A stretch of 64,000 nt of DNA, taken from NCBI GenBank assembly GCA_023391095.1, contig JAEWBN010000019.1:1-64000 (forward strand), given 5' to 3'. A program made the translations under genes and the position numbers. Shown here piece after piece: positions 53,501-60,479 of this stretch. The DNA is from Pseudomonadota bacterium (GTDB lineage Bacteria > Pseudomonadota > Alphaproteobacteria > Rhizobiales > Devosiaceae). The notes under the pieces were generated by a model that saw nothing but the letters and a program-made list of their open reading frames with translations, made no database searches and had not been told where the DNA came from. The number at the start of each line of letters is the position of its first letter. Positions within the stretch are counted from its first letter, which is position 1.

Positions 53501-54175
53501 CTCGGCGACGTGCTCGCCATGGACACCGCGACTCTCGAAACGCTTCTGGCGCTGGCCCTGCAGCAGGGCAGCTTCATCGCTGACGAGGCCACGGGCACCT
53601 TTACCATCGCCAACGGAACGGCGCGTCTCGCCAATCTCATCATCTCGGGACAGGGGGCCCGGCTGGCCGGCAATCTCAATGTCGTACTCGAAACGCTGGG
53701 GCTCGACGGGTCCTTCGTGTTCACCGCTCTCGATTTCGTCGACACGAGCGGTCTGGTCGAAACCGAAACAGCCCGCATTCTCCTGCGTATTGCCGGCTCG
53801 CTCTATGCGCCGGTTGTGACCCGCGACCTCAGCGAAATTGTCGCCGCCGTCCAGGTGCGGGCGAATGAACTCGAACTCGACCGGCTCGAAGCGCTGCGCC
53901 TCGAAGACGAGGCACGCCAGCGCGCCGCTGCGCAGGAACGCAATCGCCTGATCGAGGAGCAGCGGCGCCGTGCCGCCGAGGAAGCCGCCCGTCTTGCTGC
54001 GGAAGAGGAAGCGCGTCGGCTGGAAGAAGAACGCCTTCTGCGCGAGCAGCAAGTGCAGCAGCCGCTGGTCCTGTCTCCGCCCAACCAGCCGCTGGCGCCG
54101 CTCGACCTGGGCCTGCCGCCAACGGTCAACCAGCCCGTTGGGCCGGGCGTCAATCAGCCCTTCGCGCCGAACTGA
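50546..54175 (+). CDS. large AsmA-family protein
   Basis: A 1209-residue protein with an N-terminal membrane anchor (IYIVVGTLAILILAGAFVLPHFV), then the AsmA N-terminal motif WGDYRDRMEVLATTVLGADVKIRGGIEFSLLPQPRLHFSDVVVG, and a long beta-rich repeat body. The AsmA C-terminal domain lies around residues 880-1090 (MGGGTLSLSV, then FEGTGASLAEVVRAMTGEGNFTVADLT). AsmA-like proteins are thought to form bridges moving phospholipids across the periplasm. The end differs from E. coli AsmA: residues ~1095-1165 form a charged coiled coil (RQRAAAQERNRLIEEQRRRAAEEAARLAAEEEARR is part of it) and a Pro/Gln-rich tail. The start is GTG 50546 with no strong ribosome site. Confidence 0.88.
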   Translation: MLNRIYIVVGTLAILILAGAFVLPHFVQWGDYRDRMEVLATTVLGADVKIRGGIEFSLLPQPRLHFSDVVVGSTEAPAATVEEVEAEFALFDFLRDNYTVTALRLVRPVIDLVIDENGLLGSGVDVSDAGSGLVLGQARIDEGTIRLEDIRAETKYVATSLSGDLRLSSFSGPFQFQGFGTYEGNRYDVRVNSAALDAEGNARLTAYLRETSGAYSFNAEGLITAGIAPRFDGTVTYRHGPPAAEAADEIRGDLVLESAVTANTDRIVLTGYTLHPDENRVGMRLTGTASIQLGERSSFDAVVSGGVFSLPPRDAAEIPAEHPYELVRLLRELPAPPVPPIPGRLDIDLAEMGLRGFALRDLRLDASTEEGGWRVEQAVARMAGDSELRLSGLVSNDQGQPGFRGDFSLTAGRLDALAQLWRRPSEDNPLFGMPGALSGKAILAGGALGLTGGKLSVGNSTHALELRIGFGDEPRLDTVVQLAEADAAHISALTALLPTDIAQPGSFGVSFPDGSFSVSSASADVLGLPARDLLAEGQWSPQSVRFSRLATSDWGGIGLETTLRLSGAPAALHATASGRVTVAAADAPGLLAAQEMLGVPYTWQEASAGAWPADLQFILTDAEDSAGQILTVAGTLGEAALDVRAEMGGGLEQLATGPLRLIASLEGEDFLSRQFGIGSVPLFGDEDVLVGSVFLEGSVAEGLDGRVALGQGEYALGYVGSVHVADNGDLSGSGTLEAMLPVGNGLGALAGIDTVGLGAFEATAELEFDGLRSLALSGIEGVAGDSAFGGDITMQRLGQMPSFEGRLAAETLDLGGLAAALFGQPALVAGAGLVPEGPLALDTEANWSRGRIALEADAMTANGDDALGAGSLAFIWDAQGVGIDRLSAEMGGGTLSLSVTRCCAGALPERTLSGQITLADVDLAAIAPGPVSAGLAGKLDAGVQFEGTGASLAEVVRAMTGEGNFTVADLTASGLAPSVFPAVGELGDVLAMDTATLETLLALALQQGSFIADEATGTFTIANGTARLANLIISGQGARLAGNLNVVLETLGLDGSFVFTALDFVDTSGLVETETARILLRIAGSLYAPVVTRDLSEIVAAVQVRANELELDRLEALRLEDEARQRAAAQERNRLIEEQRRRAAEEAARLAAEEEARRLEEERLLREQQVQQPLVLSPPNQPLAPLDLGLPPTVNQPVGPGVNQPFAPN

Positions 54176-54181
54176 TCTGGC

Positions 54182-54403
54182 CTAGCCATCCGCCTGGGAT
54201 TGCCCGTCGCGATACCAGGCGAGCACCGCAAGGCGAATGGCCGACGAGAGATTGGCCGTTTCGCGCGCCTCGTCGATTTCGCGCACCAGTGCAGCAAGGC
54301 TCAGCCCCCGTGCTGTGGCGATGGCTTCAAAGCCTGCCCAGAATTCGGGTTCGAGCGCGACGGATGTGCGGTGACCGGCGATGGAAAACGAGCGTTTGTC
54401 CAT
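54182..54403 (-). CDS. ribbon-helix-helix domain protein
   Basis: A 73-residue protein of the RHH_4-type family: RSFSIAGHRTSVALEPEFWAGFEAIATARGLSLAALVREID forms the beta strand and two helices of the domain, and a short basic/acidic tail follows. Such proteins are widespread in alphaproteobacteria, usually next to sspB as here, and are annotated as DNA-binding; targets are unknown. It lies 12 bp downstream of sspB on the same strand, so the two are probably co-transcribed. Confidence 0.85.
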   Translation of the reverse strand: MDKRSFSIAGHRTSVALEPEFWAGFEAIATARGLSLAALVREIDEARETANLSSAIRLAVLAWYRDGQSQADG

Positions 54404-54415
54404 GCGCCAGAAGGC

Positions 54416-54910
54416 TCAGGGCTTCTTGCGGAAAGCGTCGAGGCTAACGACCTTTTCGCCGCTTTCTTCACCGGCCGGCGGGGCGTCGCTGCCGGCTGCC
54501 TCGACAGCGGCATCGGCCTGGCGTTCCCTCATGTCCTTGACCTCTGCCGGTTCGGCGGCGGGGTCGAAAGTCAGCCCGAACTGGACGGAAGGATCGAAGA
54601 ACCCCTTGATGGCCGAGAAAGGCACGACCAGCGTTTCGGCCACGCCATTAAAGCTCAGGCCCACCTCGAAATTGGTCTCGGTGACCTTGAGGTCCCAGAA
54701 CTGGTTCTGCAGCACGATGGTCATTTCCTTGTCGTACTGGCGCAGCAGTTCTTCGCTGATGCGCACGCCGGGGGCGCGCGTTGCAAAGGCGATAAAGAAA
54801 TGGTGGTCACCGGGGAGGCCCGTGCGCGAGACCTCGGCCAGCACCTTGCGCACGACGCCGCGCAGGGCTTCCTGGGCGAGGATGTCGTATCGCATGTGGT
54901 CTTCGGCCAT
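54416..54910 (-). CDS. sspB: ClpXP adaptor protein SspB (alpha type)
   Basis: A 164-residue adaptor that binds ssrA-tagged proteins and delivers them to the ClpXP protease. The N-terminal MRYDILAQEALRGVVRKVLAEV and the beta-sandwich core (HHFFIAFATRAPGVRISEELLRQYDKEMTIVLQNQFWDLKVTETNFEVGLSFNGVAETLVVPFSAIKGFFDPSVQFGLTF) are those of alphaproteobacterial SspB. A disordered acidic linker leads to a C-terminal ClpX-binding tail (VVSLDAFRKKP). The gene lies directly downstream of ssrA on the same strand, so the tag RNA and its adaptor are neighbours. Confidence 0.95.
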   Translation of the reverse strand: MAEDHMRYDILAQEALRGVVRKVLAEVSRTGLPGDHHFFIAFATRAPGVRISEELLRQYDKEMTIVLQNQFWDLKVTETNFEVGLSFNGVAETLVVPFSAIKGFFDPSVQFGLTFDPAAEPAEVKDMRERQADAAVEAAGSDAPPAGEESGEKVVSLDAFRKKP

Positions 54911-55014
54911 GGTGCCTTGGTCTCCCTGTTATGCCGGCAGAATCCGAACGGCCCATATCAGCCCTACGTTCCAAGAGATTTCAAGGAGAAAGGCGCTGGA
55001 TTTGAACTGTGGAA

Positions 55015-55341
55015 GGAGGAAAGTGCAGGCTTCTGTTGCCAGGTGCCTGCGAACCCCGCCTGCCACCCGGCTAGGAGTGGAGGACTTTAATTCCCAGTGC
55101 TAGCACCGCTTAAGCGGCGAGAGCGACCGGAGCCTTATTGTTGTCATTAGCAACTATAAGTTTCGGACCGATAACGGTGGTACCTCACCGAGCAAAAGCA
55201 CACTCTTTACGCCCTCGTCGATCCTGTTTCGTCCCCATTGGCTCCCCCGAAAAGGGGAGGAGATGGTGGAGACGCCGGGTACTGCCCCCGGGTCCGATGG
55301 GTTTATTACAATGACCATTTATTGCCATAGCCCTTGCGGGC
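55015..55341 (-). ncRNA. ssrA: circularly permuted two-piece tmRNA gene
   Basis: Read on the minus strand, the acceptor piece comes first and ends CGTCTCC-A-CCA (CCA is the complement of 55264-55266). A ~27-nt intervening hairpin follows (55237-55263), then the coding piece, which starts GGGGACGAAACAGG at 55236. GGGGACG pairs with CGTCTCC as the 7-bp acceptor stem (one G-U). The tag frame is the complement of 55110-55151: GCT AAT GAC AAC AAT AAG GCT CCG GTC GCT CTC GCC GCT TAA, encoding ANDNNKAPVALAA. The coding piece probably ends near 55015, after the GCAGGC/GCCTGC hairpin (55026-55051). Both outer ends are approximate. Confidence 0.93.
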
Positions 55342-55347
55342 ACCCCC

Positions 55348-55376
55348 TATATAGGTGACCCCAAAGCGCGATGCAA
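55348..55376 (-). promoter_or_regulatory. ssrA promoter
   Basis: On the minus strand TTGCAT (complement of 55371-55376) and TATATA (complement of 55348-55353) are separated by exactly 17 bp, a strong sigma-70-type promoter expected for an abundant RNA. Transcription would start near 55341. Confidence 0.75.
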
Positions 55377-55524
55377 ATGCCCGTCGCGCAAAATCCGCTT
55401 CGGCTCCGCATAAGTGCCTAAGCACTGTCCCTCTGCGAAAAACCGGGCCGGTTCCCCAAACTTGCCACCACTGATTCAGGGGGGATTAACGGGGCCTTGC
55501 CATCTTCCCACCATCGGAGGTGGG

Positions 55525-56046
55525 ATGAACACACGCAGATACAGTCTCGTCCGCACACGGCGCCGCGCGTGGCTCGATGCGCTGCCGCTCGTGCCCATGC
55601 TCCTGGTTGCCCTCGGGGTGGGCGGCGCGGCCACCATGGCGCTGCAGGGCACCGGTCTCGGGCGCTGGTTCGTGGGCCCCCAAAGCGTCGAAACTTACCA
55701 GGTTTCTGGCATGTCCCTGTGTTCGGGCAGTCGCCGCGTCACCTGCGTAGTCGATGGCGATACGTTCTGGCTCGATGGCGCCAAGATCCGCATTGCCGAC
55801 ATCAACACGCCGGAAACCGGCAGTCCCCAATGCGCTGCCGAGGCGGCGCTGGGCCGGCAGGCCACGGTGCGGCTGGCGCAACTGCTCAACGAGGGCCCGT
55901 TCGATCTGGTCAGCATCGATCGCGATGAGGATCAGTATGGGCGCAAGTTGCGCGTAGTCGAGCGCGATGGGCGCTCGGTTGGCGCCATTCTCGTGGCTGA
56001 AGGGCTTGCCCATGAATGGGGCGGGCGCCGGCAAAGCTGGTGCTGA
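55525..56046 (+). CDS. thermonuclease-family (SNase-like) protein, membrane-anchored
   Basis: A 173-residue protein with one N-terminal hydrophobic segment (LDALPLVPMLLVALGVGGAATMAL) and a staphylococcal nuclease-like domain. The domain starts CVVDGDTFWLDGAKIRIADINTPETG, holding the calcium-binding Asp and the catalytic Arg and Glu, and continues with DEDQYGRKLRVV (second catalytic Arg) and LVAEGLAHEWGG. Such proteins cleave nucleic acids in the periplasm or outside the cell. ATG 55525 follows GGAGGTGGG. The frame is open 37 codons further upstream, without support. Confidence 0.9.
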   Translation: MNTRRYSLVRTRRRAWLDALPLVPMLLVALGVGGAATMALQGTGLGRWFVGPQSVETYQVSGMSLCSGSRRVTCVVDGDTFWLDGAKIRIADINTPETGSPQCAAEAALGRQATVRLAQLLNEGPFDLVSIDRDEDQYGRKLRVVERDGRSVGAILVAEGLAHEWGGRRQSWC

Positions 56047-56094
56047 ACCCCGCTTTGGGCTAGCACTCGGCAGACCGCCACGGAGGAGCAGGTT

Positions 56095-56643
56095 GTGCTT
56101 GACCTGATCGAGGGCCGCAGCTGCGAAAGTTGCACCGCCTGCTGCAGTTTTCCCCCCATCCGCACCGAGCGCCTGCAAAAGCCTGCCAACACCATGTGCA
56201 GCCATTGCCTCGAGGGCAGGGGCTGCACGGTCTATGACATCCGACCCGACGTCTGCCGAGGCTTTTATTGCGGATGGTTCTTTCTCGAAGAGCTTTCCCC
56301 GCAATGGCACCCGAGCGAAAGCGGGGTGGTCATCCGCTCCGAGCATTTCGATGAGGACACCGTCACGCTCCTCATCCTGCGGCTTTCTCCCTTCCTCGTT
56401 TCGGAGGAATTTGCCAGCGTCGTCGGCGGCTGGGTGGCGGCGGGCGTTGGCGTCGAATTCGAGCGCGTCGGGCCCGTGGGGCACCTGCCGGCAAAGATGC
56501 GCGTCAATGAATTGCTCGAAGACGCGGTTGCGGCCCGCGACTTGCGGGAAATGCAGAAGATCTTCGCCTGGTCGCTGGCCCATATCGACCAGACCCACGC
56601 CTGGGAACAGGATGATCCGACCGCCTGGTCAGGCCTGGCCTAG
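56095..56643 (+). CDS. YkgJ-type cysteine cluster protein
   Basis: A 182-residue protein with the Cys-rich N-terminal pattern of the YkgJ / zinc- or iron-cluster family: CESCTACC near residue 10, CSHCLEGRGC near 40 and VYDIRPDVCRGFYCGWF near 52-65. The remainder is helical without recognisable motifs. The bound metal and function are unknown. The GTG start has GGAGG eight bases upstream. It converges on the YdeI-type gene, with the two stop codons overlapping. Confidence 0.85.
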   Translation: MLDLIEGRSCESCTACCSFPPIRTERLQKPANTMCSHCLEGRGCTVYDIRPDVCRGFYCGWFFLEELSPQWHPSESGVVIRSEHFDEDTVTLLILRLSPFLVSEEFASVVGGWVAAGVGVEFERVGPVGHLPAKMRVNELLEDAVAARDLREMQKIFAWSLAHIDQTHAWEQDDPTAWSGLA

Positions 56644-56879
56644 CCGTTCCAGCGCATGCCCATATAAACCCCGCCTGCTTCGAGTTCCTCCAGCATCTGT
56701 TCAAGGTGTCTGCGCTTGGTTTCGTCGCGCTTGGCCTTGTTGATCCAGAGCAGGTAGTCGTTGCGCTGATAGGGCGGGCGCGCGTCGTATCTGTCGCGCA
56801 ACCCACGCGCGTCAAGGGCTTCTCGCACAAAGTCGGGCATGTCCTCGCGCTTGCGCAGCGATCTCAATTGCGGGCTCAT
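56640..56879 (-). CDS. YdeI/OmpD-associated family small protein
   Basis: A 79-residue protein. The C-terminal RNDYLLWINKAKRDETKRRHLEQMLEELEAG matches the conserved WI-x2-AK-x2-ET-x-RR helix pair that ends YdeI/OmpD-associated (bacteriocin-protection-like) proteins; here only that module is present, preceded by DMPDFVREALDARGLRDRYDARPPYQ. ATG 56879 follows a perfect GGAGG; an upstream in-frame start at 56924 adds 15 unlikely residues. Function unknown. Confidence 0.82.
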   Translation of the reverse strand: MSPQLRSLRKREDMPDFVREALDARGLRDRYDARPPYQRNDYLLWINKAKRDETKRRHLEQMLEELEAGGVYMGMRWNG

Positions 56880-57026
56880 CGGGTCCTCCTGACAGCACGC
56901 AGCCATACCGCGCAATCCTGACACAGGATGGCAGCGGCATGGGCGGTATTAGCCTACCGCTTCGGAGGATTGGATAACCCAGCGCGGGGCAGGGGCGGCG
57001 CCGGGCGAATCGGATAGTCTTGGCGC

Positions 57027-57821
57027 ATGCAGCCCTATCTCAAGCTTCTCTCCGACATTCTGGAAACCGGCACCGACAAGTCGGACCGCACGGGCACCGG
57101 TACGCGCTCGATCTTCGGCTACCAGATGCGCTTTGATCTCTCGAAGGGCTTCCCGCTGGTCACGACCAAGAAGCTGCATCTCAAATCGATCATCTATGAA
57201 CTGCTCTGGTTCATCCGCGGCGAGACCAATGTCCGCTGGCTGCAGGAACGCGGCGTCTCCATCTGGGATGAATGGGCCGACGAGAACGGCGACCTCGGGC
57301 CCGTCTATGGCTCGCAGTGGCGCAGCTGGCCGGCGCCCGATGGCCGCCATATCGACCAGTTGCAGAATGTCATCGACCAGATCAAGGCAAAGCCCGACAG
57401 CCGCCGCCACATCGTCTCCGCCTGGAACCCGGCCGAGGTTGACAACATGGCCCTGCCGCCCTGCCATGCGCTGTTCCAGTTCTATGTCGCCAATGGCAAG
57501 CTGAGCTGCCAGCTCTACCAGCGCTCCGCCGACAGTTTCCTGGGCGTGCCCTTCAACATCGCCTCCTATGCGCTGCTCACCCACATGGTGGCGCAGGTCT
57601 GCGATCTCGAGGTCGGCGACTTCGTCCACACGCTGGGCGATGCGCACCTTTACAGCAACCATTTCGAGCAGGCCCGCCTTCAGCTTTCCCGCGAGCCGCG
57701 CCCGCTGCCGAAACTGGTGATGAACCCGGACCGCAAGCGCATCGAGGATTTCGTCTTCGAGGATTTCGCCTTCGAAGGCTACGATCCGCATCCGGGCATC
57801 AAGGCGCCCATCGCCGTATGA
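57027..57821 (+). CDS. thyA: thymidylate synthase ThyA
   Basis: A 264-residue enzyme, the same length as the E. coli protein, converting dUMP to dTMP with methylene-THF. The nucleophile is Cys146 in ALPPCHALFQFYV. DRTGTGTRSIFGYQMRFDLS, VYGSQWRSW, QLYQRSADSFLGVPFNIASYALLTHM and GDAHLYSNH are all diagnostic. The dihydrofolate it produces is recycled by folA, encoded about 2 kb downstream on the same strand. It overlaps the MazG-like gene by four bases. Confidence 0.98.
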   Translation: MQPYLKLLSDILETGTDKSDRTGTGTRSIFGYQMRFDLSKGFPLVTTKKLHLKSIIYELLWFIRGETNVRWLQERGVSIWDEWADENGDLGPVYGSQWRSWPAPDGRHIDQLQNVIDQIKAKPDSRRHIVSAWNPAEVDNMALPPCHALFQFYVANGKLSCQLYQRSADSFLGVPFNIASYALLTHMVAQVCDLEVGDFVHTLGDAHLYSNHFEQARLQLSREPRPLPKLVMNPDRKRIEDFVFEDFAFEGYDPHPGIKAPIAV

Positions 57822-58147
57822 CCCGCACGCTGGATGACATCGCCGCGCTCGCCGCGCAGGTCTCCGACATTTACGCTGACATTTTCAAGATCGAGCGCGA
57901 CGGCGACTGGTTTCTGCTCAAGCTCCAGGAAGAACTGGGTGAGCTCACGGCCGAGCATCTGCGCCTCAGCAAGCGCGGCCGCATCAAGGGCCGCTCGGAC
58001 GCCGAGATCGCCCAGGCGCGCGACGACGAGGCCGCCGATCTTCTGGCCTTCCTGTTGCTCTATGCCCGCCACCACGACATCGACCTCCAAGCCGCCCTCG
58101 AGCGCAAATGGTTCGACTATCTTCGCGGCGAGAAGGATAAAAGCTAG
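57818..58147 (+). CDS. MazG-like nucleotide pyrophosphohydrolase
   Basis: A 109-residue all-alpha protein with the magnesium-binding pattern of MazG-type enzymes: E38-E39-x2-E42 in LQEELGELTAEHLR and E71-x2-D74 in RDDEAADLLAFLL. The family hydrolyses (d)NTPs to monophosphates. Translational coupling to thyA (ATGA overlap) suggests a house-cleaning role in pyrimidine dNTP pools, for example supplying dUMP or removing modified dNTPs; that is inference. Confidence 0.85.
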   Translation: MTRTLDDIAALAAQVSDIYADIFKIERDGDWFLLKLQEELGELTAEHLRLSKRGRIKGRSDAEIAQARDDEAADLLAFLLLYARHHDIDLQAALERKWFDYLRGEKDKS

Positions 58148-58222
58148 ACTGGTGGGGGCTTCATGCTCCGGCAGAGGGTCCTCTTGCTGTGCCAATCGCT
58201 TGAGAAAATTGGGGAATTTGAA

Positions 58223-59233
58223 ATGCGTATGGTTGGCCTCGGCCTTGCCGCCCTTTTGATCGCCGCGCCGGCCATCGCCAATGACACGGCCGCGGTCCTC
58301 ACCACCGGCGGGCTGGAATTCGTCGCGCATGGCGAGATCGCGATGGAGAGCGAGGAGCTTTTCATCTCCAGGGACGAAATCCGCGTCACCTATGTTTTCC
58401 GCAATGACAGCGACGCGGAGCACGATCTGCTCGTCGCTTTCCCCATGCCCGACATCGTGCCGGACCATTTCTCTCCGGTCGCCTTTCCCACCGGCCCGGC
58501 CGACAATCTTTTCGAGTTCGAGACCACCTTCAACGGCGGGCCGGTTGCAGCGACGCTGCACGAATATGCCTATGCGGCCGGCGTCGATCGCACCAAGCTG
58601 CTGCAAAAACTGGGCCTGCCCCTTGTGCCGATCACCCAGGAGGCCATCGACGCCGTCGATGCGCTGGACGACGACACCACGGCCGAGCTGCTGCATCTGG
58701 GCCTTGCCATCCCGGACGAATATGACGCCGGGCAGGGATGGGAAAAGCACCATTGGCCCAACTGGACCTATCGCGCCACCTATACCTGGGAAGCAACGTT
58801 TCCAGCCGGCGAGCGCGTGACCGTCGAGCATCGCTACAAGCCCAGCGTCGGCGGCACGGTTGGCGTTTCCTTCCTTTCCGAACCCTATGAGGGTTTTGAC
58901 CCCGCCGCCGAGTACAAGCGCAAATATTGCACCGACGAAAGCTTCCTCGCCGCCGTGCGCAAGACGCTGGCCAATCCCGACGAGCCCTGGTCGGCCCCGT
59001 TTACCGAAAGCTGGATTTCCTACATCCTCACCACCGGCGGCAACTGGGCCGGCGGCGGTATCGAAACCTTCCGCCTCGTCGTCGACAAGGGCAGCGAGGC
59101 CAATCTCGTTTCCTTCTGCGGGGAGGGGGTGAAGAAGATCGGCCCGACGACGTTCGAAATGGTCAAGGAAAACTACTGGCCCGGCCAGGAACTGGAAATC
59201 CTCCTCCTCGAACGTCAGGAAGCGTTCGAATAG
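58223..59233 (+). CDS. secreted DUF4424-family protein
   Basis: A 336-residue exported protein. The signal peptide (VGLGLAALLIAAPAIA) is followed by NDTAAVLTTGGLEFVAHGEIAMESEELFISRDEIRVTYVFRNDSDAEHDLLVAFPMPDI, the typical opening of DUF4424 proteins, which are beta-rich and periplasmic. A WPNWTYRATYTWEATFPAGERVTVEHRYKPSVGG segment and one probable disulfide (YC, FC) are further marks. Function unknown. ATG 58223 has GGGG upstream; the frame is open 20 codons further. Confidence 0.85.
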   Translation: MRMVGLGLAALLIAAPAIANDTAAVLTTGGLEFVAHGEIAMESEELFISRDEIRVTYVFRNDSDAEHDLLVAFPMPDIVPDHFSPVAFPTGPADNLFEFETTFNGGPVAATLHEYAYAAGVDRTKLLQKLGLPLVPITQEAIDAVDALDDDTTAELLHLGLAIPDEYDAGQGWEKHHWPNWTYRATYTWEATFPAGERVTVEHRYKPSVGGTVGVSFLSEPYEGFDPAAEYKRKYCTDESFLAAVRKTLANPDEPWSAPFTESWISYILTTGGNWAGGGIETFRLVVDKGSEANLVSFCGEGVKKIGPTTFEMVKENYWPGQELEILLLERQEAFE

Positions 59234-59252
59234 AAGCCTCCTTCTCCGTGTC

Positions 59253-59272
59253 ATTCCCGCGAAAGCGGGAAT
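59253..59272. repeat. short palindromic repeat ATTCCCGC-GAAA-GCGGGAAT
   Basis: A perfect 8-bp inverted repeat with a GAAA loop, embedded in TGTCATTCCCGCGAAAGCGGG, a sequence type found scattered in many proteobacterial genomes. It lies between the DUF4424 and GNAT genes and may also act as a weak terminator. Confidence 0.6.
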
Positions 59273-59293
59273 CCCTGTTCCGAAAATTGCCTC

Positions 59294-59770
59294 ATGCTCA
59301 CCATCCGCCCCGCCGCCGCTGCCGACGCTTCGCTCATTCTCACCTTTGTCCGCGAACTGGCCGAATACGAACAGCTTCTGCACGAGGTGCAGGCGAGCGA
59401 AGCCGACATTGCCCGCGACCTTTTCGGCGATGCGCCGAAGGTCTTCTGCGACATTGCCGAATGGGACGGCGAGCCGGTCGGCTTTGCGCTCTGGTTCTAC
59501 ACCTATTCCACGTTCCAGGGCCGGCACGGCATCTGGCTGGAAGACCTTTACGTGCGACCCGCCATGCGCGGCAAAGGGCTGGGCAAGGCCCTCCTTACCC
59601 ACCTGGCGCGCCGCTGCGCCGCCGAAAAACTCGGCCGCTTCGAATGGTGGGTGCTCAACTGGAACGAGCCCAGCATCGCCTTCTACAAAAGCCAGGGCGG
59701 GGTCATGCAGGAAGAATGGACCAAGGTCCGCATTGAAGGCGAGGCGCTGGCCAAACTGGGTGCCCTCTAG
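59294..59770 (+). CDS. GNAT-family N-acetyltransferase (SSAT/thialysine-type)
   Basis: A 158-residue acetyltransferase with LTIRPAAAADASLILTFVRELAEYEQL at the start and the acetyl-CoA loop in LEDLYVRPAMRGKGLGKALLTHLAR, followed by WWVLNWNEPSIAFYKSQGG. This arrangement is closest to the spermidine/spermine N-acetyltransferase-like group, which includes thialysine acetyltransferases, so a small amine substrate is plausible. That would fit the polyamine genes at 12.5-15 kb, but the substrate is inference. Confidence 0.85.
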   Translation: MLTIRPAAAADASLILTFVRELAEYEQLLHEVQASEADIARDLFGDAPKVFCDIAEWDGEPVGFALWFYTYSTFQGRHGIWLEDLYVRPAMRGKGLGKALLTHLARRCAAEKLGRFEWWVLNWNEPSIAFYKSQGGVMQEEWTKVRIEGEALAKLGAL

Positions 59771-59894
59771 CCCGACATCCTTGCCAAGCGCATTCCCACG
59801 CGAAAATAATCTATTCCACGCGCTGGAGAACAGATCCCAGCAACTGCAACTGCCAGCCCTTACCTTTGCGCGGCCGGCGCGCTAAACCATCGGC

Positions 59895-60416
59895 ATGACC
59901 ATCATCTCCCTCATCGCTGCCGTCGCTCGCAATCGGGTCATCGGCGCCAATCAGTCCATTCCCTGGCACATTCCCTCCGATTTCGCCTGGTTCAAGGCGA
60001 CCACCATGGGCAAGCCCATGATCATGGGCCGCAAGCAGTTCGAGACTTTCCCTAAGCCCTTGCCAGGCCGTCCGCATATCGTGGTGACCCGGCAGAAGGA
60101 TTATGCGCCCGACGGCGTCACGGTCTGCCACGATCTCGACGCGGCGCTCAAGGCGGCGCGGGCGATGGCGGAAGCATCCGGCGTCGGTGAGATCATGGTC
60201 ATCGGCGGCGGCGACATATATTCGCAGGCCATTGGCCGGGCGGACCGGCTCTATATCAGCCATGTCGACCTCGCGCCGGAAGGCGACGTGGTCTTCCCCG
60301 AGATCGATCCGGCAATCTGGACACTTGTCGAGGAGCCGGAGCTGCCGCGTTCAGCCAAGGATAGCGCCAGCTATACGCCGCGAATCTACGAGCGTCTTCA
60401 CGCCTCTGCGCATTGA
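59895..60416 (+). CDS. folA: dihydrofolate reductase FolA
   Basis: A 173-residue NADPH-dependent enzyme that regenerates tetrahydrofolate after thymidylate synthesis. ISLIAAVARNRVIGANQSIPWHIPSDFAWFKATTMGKPMIMGRKQFETFP carries the substrate-binding acidic residue and the Met20-type loop; GGGDIYSQAIGRADRLYISHVD is the NADPH-binding end. It is downstream of thyA on the same strand, with the MazG-like, DUF4424 and GNAT genes between. Confidence 0.96.
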   Translation: MTIISLIAAVARNRVIGANQSIPWHIPSDFAWFKATTMGKPMIMGRKQFETFPKPLPGRPHIVVTRQKDYAPDGVTVCHDLDAALKAARAMAEASGVGEIMVIGGGDIYSQAIGRADRLYISHVDLAPEGDVVFPEIDPAIWTLVEEPELPRSAKDSASYTPRIYERLHASAH

Positions 60417-60479
60417 TCGCGCGGGCGCCTTGCTTATATATGACGTCAAAGATTTCTCTTAGACACCGAAAGGAATGCG

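Noticed and set aside
54980..55012. tRNA-like GTTCAAATCC on the minus strand between ssrA and sspB
   Set aside because: The flanking bases do not form a T-stem and no acceptor or anticodon arms are present.
60441..60448. TGACGTCA palindrome in the hflK leader
   Set aside because: Eight-base palindromes occur by chance in a window of this size, and no known bacterial regulator with this site is implied.
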